Below, piece by piece: positions 54,237 to 62,342 of a stretch of DNA of 64,000 bases. Position 1 is the first letter of the stretch, and every line of letters starts with the position of its first letter. Origin of the DNA: Acidithiobacillus sp. HP-2 (lineage in GTDB: Bacteria > Pseudomonadota > Gammaproteobacteria > Acidithiobacillales > Acidithiobacillaceae). Made by a program: the position numbers and the translations under genes. Below the pieces are notes generated by a model. That model was not told the origin of the DNA, made no database searches, and worked only from the letters and a program-made list of their open reading frames with translations. The stretch lies in NCBI RefSeq assembly GCF_015100155.1, contig NZ_JACKZA010000001.1, forward strand, positions 186,001 through 250,000, read 5' to 3'.

Positions 54237-54959
54237 ATGAAGTTCGGTTTCTCAAACACCATAAAATCTATTGTTGCCAGCTTGCTGCTCGCGACGATAT
54301 CCGCCATTGACAGCCCCTGCGCTCAGGCTGCCGTGGAAAACCCCGCAACCATTCGTGAGGTGGTTCGAAATTTTGTGCGGGCGCATTTGCCTGATCAATC
54401 AGCGGATGTACATATTCAATTGGACGGACCGGCCCCGGGCATTCATTTTCCTGCCTGCAGCAAATTGACAGTGGCTTATTTTGGTTATAGCAACCCCTAC
54501 GGCAACCAAACCGTACAAGTCCACTGTCAGTCGCCCTCCCCCTGGCAGTTATATTTATCCGTACAAATCCAAGTGGATCAGAGTGTCGTCATTGCTTCTC
54601 GCCCGCTATCTGCCGGAACCATTCTGCAGAAAGGAGATCTGGCTGTAGTTCGCAGGGATACCAGCGGCTTAGGGGGCAACACCTTAAGTTCGCCCCATGG
54701 AGCCATTGGAAAAGTCCTGCGATTTGGAACACTCGCCGGACAACCCATAACTACGACCATGCTGAATGCCCCTGATGTAGTCCACGCAGGTGAGCAGGTA
54801 ACCCTTTATGCTGAAGGCAATGGAATTCGCATTGCCACCATTGCCGACGCCATTGAAAACGGTCGCCCCGGACAAAGCATCATGGTCAGAAACCTGCAGT
54901 CCGGTCGCGTAATCCGGGGAACAGTAACCGCACAGGGGCATGTTGTGGTAGCCTTTTAG
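54237..54959 (+). CDS. flgA: P-ring assembly chaperone FlgA
   Basis: A 240-residue periplasmic protein with a signal peptide (MKFGFSNTIKSIVASLLLA to about residue 32) and the SAF-type C-terminal domain (VVIASRPLSAGTILQKGDLA, then GQSIMVRNLQSGRVIRGTV). It helps FlgI polymerise. The start at 54237 gives a clean signal peptide; the upstream ATG 54219 has no better ribosome site. It is divergent from flgB. Confidence 0.93.
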   Translation: MKFGFSNTIKSIVASLLLATISAIDSPCAQAAVENPATIREVVRNFVRAHLPDQSADVHIQLDGPAPGIHFPACSKLTVAYFGYSNPYGNQTVQVHCQSPSPWQLYLSVQIQVDQSVVIASRPLSAGTILQKGDLAVVRRDTSGLGGNTLSSPHGAIGKVLRFGTLAGQPITTTMLNAPDVVHAGEQVTLYAEGNGIRIATIADAIENGRPGQSIMVRNLQSGRVIRGTVTAQGHVVVAF

Positions 54960-54990
54960 GCTAAGAGGTGCAGTTCATTGACTGTTTCGC

Positions 54991-55018
54991 TTTAGTTTTT
55001 ACGCTGGTGTGACGTAAT
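54991..55018 (+). promoter_or_regulatory. Probable sigma-28 promoter of flgM
   Basis: TTTAGTTT (54991-54998), 12 bases, GACGTAAT (55011-55018), 37 bases before the flgM start. It keeps the spacer of the other elements but the -10 is weaker. It would give the usual FliA-FlgM feedback in addition to read-through from flgA. Confidence 0.5.
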
Positions 55019-55055
55019 AGTGACTATGGCAGCAGATACGTTAGGAGATAAGCGC

Positions 55056-55400
55056 ATGAATCCCATCAATCCATATTCTGGATCGCTTGCAGGAAAACCG
55101 ACAGCAGACATCCGGAGTAACACCGATAAAGCGGTTAGTGGGTCCACAGCAGACTCCGGCAAATCTTCCGGACAAACTCTTGCCGCGAGCTCTGTTGCAC
55201 AGGATCATCTCACGCTTTCACCGCAGGCGCGGCAATTGATGGCTGCTCAGGATACGAATACTGGTCATACTGATCAGCTCGCGCAGATCAAAGCCGCCAT
55301 ATCCAATGGAACCTATCAGATTTCTCCACTCAAAATTGGCCAGGGCCTGACTCAGGATAATCAGCAGTTCATGCCTGCAAGCACTAACAAGTCAGCCTGA
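55056..55400 (+). CDS. flgM: Anti-sigma-28 factor FlgM
   Basis: A 114-residue, mostly disordered protein. N-terminus MNPINPYSGSLAGKP; C-terminal sigma-binding helices include LSPQARQLMAAQ and QIKAAISNGTYQISPLKIGQ. It holds FliA inactive until exported through the finished hook. ATG 55056 is preceded by AGGAGATAAGCGC, so the in-frame upstream start (55020) is rejected. It is followed by flgN after 7 bases. Confidence 0.93.
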   Translation: MNPINPYSGSLAGKPTADIRSNTDKAVSGSTADSGKSSGQTLAASSVAQDHLTLSPQARQLMAAQDTNTGHTDQLAQIKAAISNGTYQISPLKIGQGLTQDNQQFMPASTNKSA

Positions 55401-55407
55401 GCCGATC

Positions 55408-55797
55408 ATGGATATCAACGATTCGGCTGATTCTCAGGAAAGCGTGCTGCTCGCACAATTACAGGCCTTACTGGATGACGAGACTGAGTGCCTGAAATCA
55501 GGTCAGATGGAAGAACTCCAACAGATTGCCACTGAAAAAATGCGCTGTTTTGCTGACATTCAGAGCCGCATGACACCAGCAAGACAGTGTTCAAAAAATT
55601 CATCCGCTGATGCGCATTTACGCAATTTATTAAACGAAATCATGCGTAAAAACCAGCTAAATGGTCAAATTATCAGCGCATTGGAACGCTTTAACCAGGG
55701 AGCCTGGGAAATTTTTTTTGGTGCACAGCCCTCAACCTACTCAGACCTGGGTACTGCAAAATCAACTGCTGAGCGCCATTTGATCGGGAGTGCCTGA
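55408..55797 (+). CDS. flgN: Flagellar export chaperone FlgN
   Basis: A 129-residue helical protein: LLAQLQALLDDETECLKSGQ then MEELQQIATEKMRCFADIQ, and LRNLLNEIMRKNQLNGQIIS. Size, coil pattern and position after flgM are those of FlgN, which escorts FlgK and FlgL. A second FlgN-like gene adjoins flgK. Confidence 0.85.
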   Translation: MDINDSADSQESVLLAQLQALLDDETECLKSGQMEELQQIATEKMRCFADIQSRMTPARQCSKNSSADAHLRNLLNEIMRKNQLNGQIISALERFNQGAWEIFFGAQPSTYSDLGTAKSTAERHLIGSA

Positions 55798-55800
55798 ATC

Positions 55801-56067
55801 GTGCTGGTTCTTACCAGACGACGCGGTCAGGCCATATGTATTGGTGACAATATTCGTATTGTCGTCACCCGTATTGAGGACGGGCAGGTACGCTTGGGCA
55901 TAGAAAGCAGTGACAATGTCACTATTTTACGTGAAGAATTACTGGAAACCGTCAAACAGGCCAACCAGTCCGCTCTGAGCTCAGCCCCGGAAGCATTGGA
56001 TCACTGGCTGAATCAACAGCTCAAAGCAGTTGATGAAGCTGGCAACACAAAGGATAAAGCCGGATGA
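55801..56067 (+). CDS. csrA: Carbon storage/flagellin regulator CsrA
   Basis: An 88-residue RNA-binding protein starting at GTG (MLVLTRRRGQAICIGDNIRI), with the LTRR first strand and the VRLGIES strand that forms the RNA-binding surface. The C-terminal helix is extended by about 25 residues (LDHWLNQQLKAVDEAGNTKD), longer than E. coli CsrA (61 aa). GGGAG lies upstream. It overlaps fliW by four bases, so the two are made together. Likely target: the flagellin 1 leader. FliW, when free of flagellin, binds and inhibits CsrA. Confidence 0.95.
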   Translation: MLVLTRRRGQAICIGDNIRIVVTRIEDGQVRLGIESSDNVTILREELLETVKQANQSALSSAPEALDHWLNQQLKAVDEAGNTKDKAG

Positions 56068-56564
56068 AAACCTATGATACCCGGTTCGGCCCATTTTCTA
56101 TTGCCGACGAGGAAATATGGCACTGTATTGCGCCCATGCCAGGCTTTACCAACTTGCAACGCTTTGCTTTACTGCATCTTCCCAGTCAAGGACCATTTGT
56201 CTGGTTACAGTCACTGGATGAAGCGCTGATCACTTTTTTACTGGTTGCTCCCAAGCACTTTAATTTACATTATTCCCAAGCTCCGTATTTTGCCAAAACG
56301 TCAGGAGTACCCATGCTAATGGTAATACTTCCCCAAACGGAAAACGGCATGCTCCAAAGCAACTCACTGGCCCCGCTCTATTTTCTCCCCGAAACCAGAC
56401 AGTTCGGACAATGGATTGTGGAACGTCACGAAATGCCCCCTGAATCATTAAGTGCTTCACATCTACCACCGGCTGAACTTCAAGCTCAGATTATTGTTCC
56501 CATTCAGAAAATGAATATCCAAAAAACTGAAGGAGATCAATCCCTAGCGACTGGCGCGGCGTAG
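56064..56564 (+). CDS. fliW: Flagellar assembly factor FliW
   Basis: A 166-residue protein with FliW signatures: DTRFGPFSIADEEIWHCIAP, FALLHLPSQGPFVWLQSLDE and LNAPL-type region reading SNSLAPLYFLPETRQFGQWI. FliW binds flagellin or CsrA in a partner switch. It is common in Firmicutes, spirochaetes and Epsilonproteobacteria but much less so in Gammaproteobacteria. The extended C-terminus (about 140-166) is poorly conserved. Its 3' end overlaps the convergent ycgR gene by 21 bases. Confidence 0.92.
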   Translation: MKTYDTRFGPFSIADEEIWHCIAPMPGFTNLQRFALLHLPSQGPFVWLQSLDEALITFLLVAPKHFNLHYSQAPYFAKTSGVPMLMVILPQTENGMLQSNSLAPLYFLPETRQFGQWIVERHEMPPESLSASHLPPAELQAQIIVPIQKMNIQKTEGDQSLATGAA

Positions 56565-57287
56565 GCATTCACGATCGTAACGTAGCGTATACTGAATGAT
56601 TTTATCCTCCAGCGCAGCAGGCAAATGGATAAACGCCAGACCTAAGTGCTGAACCGCGCCTTGGGTGTGAATTCCTGGCCCCAGATGACAGACCTTAGCC
56701 TCTACTGAACAGGCTTGCCCCTGAAACTTAAACTGAACCCGAGCCAGGAGTTCACCCTGAGTCACCGGATAGTCCTGTGGCGCTGTGATGGCGACACGCA
56801 TACCACCGGCACCAATATCCACACATTCGCTCTCTACGGCCATTGCCCCATAACGTTTTAATAGTACAGAAGTTTTATTGGACGAATCGACCGCTGCACG
56901 CAATGTACTCCGTCTTTGCCATTGAAAAACCATTTCGGGTCGCTGGATACGAATGGCCGCAAAACGCTGCCAGATAAGTTGCTCTACAACCACCGTCTGA
57001 AAACCAAGGGGCAATGCATCGTCAGTCCACAGCAGCAGATCTTCACCGGCGAGCGCATAGGCATTAGCCGCTTCCGGCGTCAGAGCATCCAGAATCAGGC
57101 TCTCATTAAGCACATCATCGTACAGCAAAGCGGCGTGCCCCATGAAAGTGCCGGGTTGCCCTACCAGGACCTGCATATTTTGCTGGTTTTTCACCAGGGA
57201 CTGGAGTGCGCGTTCGCACGCTGTTTTTAACGTCAAACGATTGGCATCTACAAACAATTTACCCAACCGGGTTTCACCATTGATCAT
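56544..57287 (-). CDS. ycgR: YcgR-type flagellar brake (PilZ protein)
   Basis: A 247-residue protein with an N-terminal YcgR domain (about 1-115) and a C-terminal PilZ domain starting FQWQRRSTLRAAV, which contains RxxxR. The second motif reads DIGAGG, with Gly for the usual Ser of D/NxSxxG. c-di-GMP-loaded YcgR slows the motor at the stator/C-ring. It is next to motD and downstream of the cyclases in regulatory logic. GAAGGAAG precedes ATG 57287. No convincing promoter; a GTCAAA/TTTGAC inverted repeat lies at 57317-57330. Confidence 0.88.
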   Translation of the reverse strand: MINGETRLGKLFVDANRLTLKTACERALQSLVKNQQNMQVLVGQPGTFMGHAALLYDDVLNESLILDALTPEAANAYALAGEDLLLWTDDALPLGFQTVVVEQLIWQRFAAIRIQRPEMVFQWQRRSTLRAAVDSSNKTSVLLKRYGAMAVESECVDIGAGGMRVAITAPQDYPVTQGELLARVQFKFQGQACSVEAKVCHLGPGIHTQGAVQHLGLAFIHLPAALEDKIIQYTLRYDRECLRRASR

Positions 57288-57402
57288 GACCGCTTCCTTC
57301 TCACATCCATCTATATGTCAAAAATTTGACAAAACCAATAAGGTTGACCCTGTATTGACGACCTTTCAGCAGAATTCATGCCGTTTCACAGCCAGCCCGA
57401 TC

Positions 57403-57418
57403 AGGCATAAATCTCGCT
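57403..57418 (+). promoter_or_regulatory. Weak sigma-54-like element before motD
   Basis: AGGCATAAATCTCGCT keeps GG and GC 10 apart but has A at the first position and C in TTGC. It lies 81 bases from the motD ATG. Recorded as a possibility only. Confidence 0.25.
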
Positions 57419-57498
57419 TATTTTTCGAGTGGGCACTGCAAACGTGAAAAATCGACTAGTTAATGGTTCAGCGTATGGAGAACACAGGAGATTAGGGG

Positions 57499-58344
57499 AT
57501 GGCACGCAAAAAAAAAGCAGAAGAAGAATGGGAAAATCACGAACGATGGCTGGTCTCTTACGCCGACTTCATTACCCTGCTTTTCGCATTTTTTGTGGTC
57601 ATGTATGCCATTTCTTCAGTAAACGAAGGAAAATACAAGGTATTATCAGAAACCATGGTATCCGCCTTCAGTGGTCAACCCTGGTCACCCGTCCCGATAA
57701 GATCGGATACCAACAGCCTTACCCAAACCCCGGTAGTCCTGCCGGCATTACCGAAAGTGGCCACCCTGGACCCGGTTCCCCATATCCAGCAAGGTCAGGT
57801 ATCACCCCGAGCACATGAACCCAAACCCCCGGCAAACCCGGAAATGCAAAAAATTGAATCACAAATGAAAGCCTTACTTAAGCCATTGATTGATCAGGGT
57901 AGCGTTGCCATCCACCGCAGCAATTTGGGGGTTGTCATTGACTTGAATGCCAAGATTCTCTTTCCATCGGCGCAGACACAGATCAGCGGTAATGCGCGCG
58001 ACACCTTAGGCAATATCGCCAAAGTTCTGGCGCTGGTACCTTATCAAATCCAGGTGAACGGCTTCACCAACGACCTGCCCATCCGTACTCCGCAATTTGC
58101 CTCCAACTGGGCACTATCTGCAGCGCGGGCCGTATCCGTCGTCGAACTGTTTATTGAGCATGGGGTCAACCCGCATCATCTGGTCGCTGCCGGATATGGC
58201 AAATACCATCCTGTTGCATCCAATAATACCGCAAAGGGTCTGGTCATGAATCGTCGTGTAAGCATCGTGGTAGTTGCCCCGCAAAACCCCAGCGAGGCAG
58301 GAACAGACCCGATCATGGCTGGCAACATCAGTCAGCGCGGCTGA
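57499..58344 (+). CDS. motD: Second MotB-type stator protein, MotD
   Basis: A 281-residue MotB-family protein. The membrane helix reads WLVSYADFITLLFAFFVVMY with the ion-binding Asp at about residue 23. A proline-rich linker (80-120) and an OmpA-like domain (FTNDLPIRTPQFASNWALSA; NRRVSIVVV) follow. AGGAGATTAGGGG precedes ATG. The partner MotC is encoded 48 kb away. It is upstream of the chemotaxis operon but separated from cheY by the inverted-repeat element. Confidence 0.94.
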   Translation: MARKKKAEEEWENHERWLVSYADFITLLFAFFVVMYAISSVNEGKYKVLSETMVSAFSGQPWSPVPIRSDTNSLTQTPVVLPALPKVATLDPVPHIQQGQVSPRAHEPKPPANPEMQKIESQMKALLKPLIDQGSVAIHRSNLGVVIDLNAKILFPSAQTQISGNARDTLGNIAKVLALVPYQIQVNGFTNDLPIRTPQFASNWALSAARAVSVVELFIEHGVNPHHLVAAGYGKYHPVASNNTAKGLVMNRRVSIVVVAPQNPSEAGTDPIMAGNISQRG

Positions 58345-58363
58345 TTGCCTATGTAAGCATTCT

Positions 58364-58571
58364 TTAAACTGAAAACGGCAGTTGCCGTGGGAGCTTTGCA
58401 GCGACTTTTGTTCCGCGCCGTTGTTGTTCTTGGCGAAATCCAGCGCCCGTCAGGAGAGCTGTCTGAGCCCGCAGGGCGAGTTCTCTCCTGACAGCAAGAT
58501 GAACCTCAGAACAACAGGCAAGGAACAATGGAGCAAAAAGCACCCACGGCAACTGCCATTTTTAGATTTAA
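58364..58571. repeat. 208-bp imperfect palindrome (possible MITE or structured RNA)
   Basis: The two halves pair around about 58468. Outer arms: TTAAACTGAAAACGGCAG with the complement of the 58552-58571 end, and GGCAGTTGCCGTGGG (58377-58391) with its mirror at 58541-58555. Middle arms share GTTGTTCT and TTGTTCC. The core GTCAGGAGAG (58449-58458) pairs with CTCTCCTGAC (58483-58492) and encloses GCCC-GCA-GGGC. The tips themselves contain CGGCA-GT-TGCCG. No ORF fits. It lies between the motD stop and the cheY sigma-54 promoter. Confidence 0.75.
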
Positions 58572-58645
58572 TCAAGCGGCTTCAGTTTTCCCGGAGATGT
58601 GCCGTATTGAAGAGCAGAACATCTGCACTACTCCATCCAGACAGG

Positions 58646-58661
58646 TGGAACAGGAATTGCT
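58646..58661 (+). promoter_or_regulatory. Sigma-54 promoter of the cheY operon
   Basis: TGGAACAGGAATTGCT: GG and GC 10 apart, exact TTGCT, 50 bases before the cheY ATG. The open frame extending upstream of cheY crosses this element, so it is not coding. Confidence 0.75.
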
Positions 58662-58710
58662 TTTCCAACTACAACGGGTGGGGTGCGACTCAAGGAGGAG
58701 ATCAGCATTT

Positions 58711-59127
58711 ATGGGTATTGATCAGGTCGATAAGGGCATCCACATTTTAGTGGTGGATGACTTCTCTACGATGCGGCGAATTGTACGCAATTTGTTACGC
58801 GAACTCGGTTTCAGTAATTTTGATGAAGCCGAGGATGGCGTTCAGGCATTACAAAAATTGCACGGCAGACCCTTTGATTTCGTCGTTTCCGACTGGAACA
58901 TGCCCAATATGCAGGGAATTGATCTGCTGCGCGCCATCCGCTCAGACCCGCAACTCAAACATATTCCGGTACTCATGGTCACCGCTGAGGCCAAACGCGA
59001 AAACATCCTGGAAGCGGCCCAGGCTGGAGTCAACGGCTACATCGTCAAGCCTTTTACTGCCGACACCCTGAAAGAAAAGCTGGATAGCGTGTTCAAGCGT
59101 CTTCAGGCGGCTCAGGGAGGCCAGTGA
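58711..59127 (+). CDS. cheY: Chemotaxis response regulator CheY
   Basis: A 138-residue single receiver: acidic pair in [18 protein letters not shown], phosphoacceptor in [12 protein letters not shown] (Asp about 61), Thr in [13 protein letters not shown] and Lys in GYIVKPFTA. CheY-P binds the FliM N-terminus to switch rotation. AAGGAGG upstream fixes ATG 58711. cheZ starts inside its stop (TGATG). Confidence 0.96.
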   Translation: MGIDQVDKGIHILVVDDFSTMRRIVRNLLRELGFSNFDEAEDGVQALQKLHGRPFDFVVSDWNMPNMQGIDLLRAIRSDPQLKHIPVLMVTAEAKRENILEAAQAGVNGYIVKPFTADTLKEKLDSVFKRLQAAQGGQ

Positions 59128-59618
59128 TGACCACACAAAATCTACTGGATCCCAATCGTCTGCTCAGTGAAGCGGAGTTACTGCTGCGTGAAGGCCTGAA
59201 GCGGATCGCCAATAGCGCCGAAGAAAATTTGTCCGGTGCACAAAATCCTCTGGAAGAAGCCCTGCGCTTAACCGAAGAGCAGACCATGGCCACTCTCGCC
59301 GCTGTCGAAAGAGCGCAGGATGCGGTAATCACCATTCGTAATGCGCACAATAGCTATATTGATGAGCCCTTGAAGCATATTGAAAGCGCCTTGCTCGTGA
59401 TTCTGGCCAGCCAACAGGGGCAGGATCTTGCCGGTCAACGCTTGAAAAAAGCCATCACACTGCTTCGGGCTGTTGAAGAACGTATACGCCTTACCTTGGC
59501 TGAAGTAGGTATGGAATCAGCCAACAATATCGCAGAGGAAAACACCGCAACCGCCAAGGCCAATCCCAGCATTAATCAGGATGAAGTGGATAGCTTGCTG
59601 GCAGAGCTGGGGATCTAA
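59127..59618 (+). CDS. cheZ: CheY-P phosphatase CheZ
   Basis: A 163-residue protein, shorter than E. coli CheZ (214) but with the catalytic segment SQQGQDLAGQRLKKAITLLR (Gln equivalent to E. coli Gln147) and a C-terminal CheY-tethering peptide DEVDSLLAELGI. The long helical hairpin is intact. ATG 59127 overlaps the cheY stop and is preceded by GGGAGG. Confidence 0.93.
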   Translation: MTTQNLLDPNRLLSEAELLLREGLKRIANSAEENLSGAQNPLEEALRLTEEQTMATLAAVERAQDAVITIRNAHNSYIDEPLKHIESALLVILASQQGQDLAGQRLKKAITLLRAVEERIRLTLAEVGMESANNIAEENTATAKANPSINQDEVDSLLAELGI

Positions 59619-59622
59619 AAAC

Positions 59623-61722
59623 ATGGACATGGAAATTCTGCAGGATTACTTGCCGGAAGCTCGGGAACTCCTCGAAAAAGCTCAGGACGACACCCTGCGT
59701 CTGGAATCCGATCCGAACAATGATGAAGTGCTCGCCTCCGTATTCCGGGCTTTTCATACACTCAAAGGGGGAGCCGGTTTTCTCGAAGCCGAGCATCTCG
59801 TCAGTTGGACCCATCATCTGGAAGACCTGCTGGACAAACTTCGCTCACACAGCTTGATCGTTAGCGGACCCATGATCGATGCTATCCTGCGCGGTCTTGA
59901 TGTGATTGATGACATGCTGCAACAACTTGCCAGCGGAGAAAATCCCAGTCCAGGACCAGAACAACTAGGCCAGACCATTCAGAATCTGGCGTTAGGCAAA
60001 GGACCCATGGAAAGCGCAGCGCCTCCTTGCAGCCGCCCACCTGCAGAATCCATGTTGTTGGTCAGCCAGCGACCAACAGCTACCGGTGAATCGGGACTGT
60101 TCCTGGAACACTCTGAATCAGCACCTCACCCGGAATCACAGAGCAATCCATCCGGCCCACACAGCGAAATGGCAGCCGACGAAATTACCGGCGCAGAGTT
60201 TGAGGCCACTCTCGACGCCCTGTATGGTAACAAGGCTCCGGGGATGTGCGATGGACCGGATTCCGGCAACCAGAACAGTGGCCAAATTTCGCCAGAAGAG
60301 TTTGAGCAGGTACTGGATCAACTCTACGGCCAGCAAGCTCCAGGTTATGTCCAGCCAGCGCTTGGCTCAGCCGTTTGTGCAAGTTCGTTAGAATCAGAAC
60401 AAGTCACTGCTGAGCTTGTTCTGCCAACAAAATCGGTCCGTACAGAAACTGTCCAACCCCGGGAAGCTTCAGGCAAGGCAACACCACCTGCGCGCAGTAG
60501 CGCCACCGCACAGGAAGCAGCCGAAACCACCCTACGCGTTGATGCCGCCCGACTGGACGCCGTAATGAATCAGGTGGGTGAACTGGTTTTGCTCCGTAAC
60601 CGACTGAGCTCTGCCATCGGCAGCCTGGGCGAAGAAAATGAAGACATGCTGCGCATCGCCCGAGAGGTCGACCTCACCGTCAACGACATTCAAAGCACCG
60701 TCATGCGTTTGCGCATGCAACCCTGCAAGCGTCTGTTTCAGCAGTTGCCCAGAGTAGTCCGGGATGCTTCCCGGCAACTCGGCAAAGAAGTTGCGCTCGA
60801 AATTGTGGGCGAAGACGTGGAAATCGACAAAGCAGTGGTCGATGCGCTGTCTGGTCCAATGACCCATTTGCTCCGCAACAGTCTCGACCATGGCGTTGAG
60901 TTACCCGCAGATCGCCAGGCCGCAGGGAAGGCGCGCAGTGCCAAAATCAGTGTTGCTGCTGTCCATTTGGGCGATAAGGTTCGCATTGAAGTCTCCGATG
61001 ACGGGCGCGGCATTGATAGTCAGTTTGTCACCCGGAAAGCGGTAGATAAGGGGGTCATCACTGCTGAGCAGGCGGCTCGCCTCTCGGAACAGGAAGCGGT
61101 TGAACTGATTTTCCGCCCCGGATTTTCTACCAATGATCAGGTTACCGATATCTCCGGACGTGGTGTCGGCATGGATGTGGTCAAGGAAACCGTTCGCAAG
61201 CTGCGCGGGCGCCTGGACATTCAGACTAAACCAGGTTTAGGTACGAGTATTTCCATGGAGTTTCCTTTGACCATGGCGGTATTACCCGTGCTTTACCTCC
61301 GTTTGCGGCGGGAAATCTACGCTCTGCCGGTATCCAGTATTGACAGTCTGGTGGACATACAGGAAAGCCGGATTCATCGCATGAGTGGTCGCAGTGTCTA
61401 TCGGGTAGACGGTACTGAAGTCATCCCCATGGTAGATCTCGGCAGGCTTCTTCATGATCGCCCCCTCCATTTGGGATCAGAACCTATAGAGGGAATATTG
61501 ACAGAGCGTGGCTTGATTATGGTTTCTGAAGTGCTCGGGAACGAGGACTCTGTGGTCAAACCCATTGATTTCCTGACTGAACAGAACTGGTATCAGGGCG
61601 CTACCATTTCCGGAAAGGGAGATGTGGTGCTGATTCTTGATGCCGGCACACTGGCTAACCATGTGATTGATCATGGCGATGATTCGACCATCATGGATAT
61701 TTTCTGCAAAGGAGCCGCCTGA
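59623..61722 (+). CDS. cheA: Chemotaxis histidine kinase CheA
   Basis: A 699-residue kinase. P1 domain with FRAFHTLKGGAGF (phosphorylated His about 45). A long linker (130-300) contains a duplicated motif, EFEATLDALYGNKAPG (about 187) and EFEQVLDQLYGQQAPG (about 224). P3 dimerisation from TLRVDAARLDAVMNQVGELV, P4 kinase with LLRNSLDHGVELP, DDGRGID and GRGVGMDVV, and a CheW-like P5 domain at the end. The start at 59623 (MDMEILQDYLPEAREL) is typical. The next gene begins in its stop codon. Confidence 0.97.
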   Translation: MDMEILQDYLPEARELLEKAQDDTLRLESDPNNDEVLASVFRAFHTLKGGAGFLEAEHLVSWTHHLEDLLDKLRSHSLIVSGPMIDAILRGLDVIDDMLQQLASGENPSPGPEQLGQTIQNLALGKGPMESAAPPCSRPPAESMLLVSQRPTATGESGLFLEHSESAPHPESQSNPSGPHSEMAADEITGAEFEATLDALYGNKAPGMCDGPDSGNQNSGQISPEEFEQVLDQLYGQQAPGYVQPALGSAVCASSLESEQVTAELVLPTKSVRTETVQPREASGKATPPARSSATAQEAAETTLRVDAARLDAVMNQVGELVLLRNRLSSAIGSLGEENEDMLRIAREVDLTVNDIQSTVMRLRMQPCKRLFQQLPRVVRDASRQLGKEVALEIVGEDVEIDKAVVDALSGPMTHLLRNSLDHGVELPADRQAAGKARSAKISVAAVHLGDKVRIEVSDDGRGIDSQFVTRKAVDKGVITAEQAARLSEQEAVELIFRPGFSTNDQVTDISGRGVGMDVVKETVRKLRGRLDIQTKPGLGTSISMEFPLTMAVLPVLYLRLRREIYALPVSSIDSLVDIQESRIHRMSGRSVYRVDGTEVIPMVDLGRLLHDRPLHLGSEPIEGILTERGLIMVSEVLGNEDSVVKPIDFLTEQNWYQGATISGKGDVVLILDAGTLANHVIDHGDDSTIMDIFCKGAA

Positions 61723-62342
61723 TGGATATTCAGCACATCATGGGGGTCGTCGATGCGTCCTTTGCGGCAAGGCAAAGTATCGAAAAGGCATTGCGTGATA
61801 TTGATCGGCGCGCACTCAATGCCATGGTTCTGGTTAAACGTCATGGTAATGCCCTGGCTGGTTATGGTGTAGTAGCCCAGGCCTTCCGGGAAAGAGCGGC
61901 CATTTTAAAGACATCAGCCTCCCATCTTCAGGAAAGTATCGCGCCACTCATTGAAGCTTATATGCGTATTTTGCAGCATCAGCGCTTTGTTCAATCATTC
62001 CAGGAAATGCTCAGTGACAGCCCGCTGCATGGCAAGGCTTGTCCCAACCTGATCAGCACCCAGTCCAAATGGCAAACAACCATCCATGAAGAGGAAGCCA
62101 CCGCCAGAAAAATTCTGGTCCAGTTACTGGAAGCCGTACAAACGCTTCAGGAAGGCGTTGAAGAACAGGAATACATCGTCACCAACGGCCGAATCGAAGC
62201 GGCCCTTGCAGAAAGTACCGGAGCCCCGCTGATGCGGGTTTCCCGGGATATGGGCGAAGCCGTCCGCACCGTCGCGCAGGCGATTCGTAGCTATCGCCAT
62301 CAACTGGAGAGTCTGGAACATGAAAGCAGCACCCGTCTTTGA
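61722..62342 (+). CDS. Unknown helical protein with a degenerate chemoreceptor-tip-like segment
   Basis: A 206-residue all-helical, soluble protein. I know no named family. Its C-terminal third reads YIVTNGRIEAALAESTGAP followed by LMRVSRDMGEAVRTV. Aligned to the chemoreceptor hairpin tip ([19 protein letters not shown]...VVADEVR), it keeps the N-x-x-IEAA-x-A spacing, the turn Gly and later Val/Arg positions, and the preceding helix shares a QT...E pattern. It is coupled to cheA (TGATG) and overlaps the ODP gene by 23 bases. It may be a small CheA-binding adaptor between ODP and CheA; this is inference. Confidence 0.5.
   Translation: MDIQHIMGVVDASFAARQSIEKALRDIDRRALNAMVLVKRHGNALAGYGVVAQAFRERAAILKTSASHLQESIAPLIEAYMRILQHQRFVQSFQEMLSDSPLHGKACPNLISTQSKWQTTIHEEEATARKILVQLLEAVQTLQEGVEEQEYIVTNGRIEAALAESTGAPLMRVSRDMGEAVRTVAQAIRSYRHQLESLEHESSTRL

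Noticed and set aside
57317-57330. GTCAAA/TTTGAC inverted repeat as a FleQ operator for ycgR/motD
   Set aside because: Symmetry is clear but I know no FleQ consensus well enough to assign it, and it occurs once.
58528-58710. Upstream extension of cheY by 61 codons
   Set aside because: Crosses the inverted-repeat element and the sigma-54 promoter; AAGGAGG marks the internal ATG as the start.
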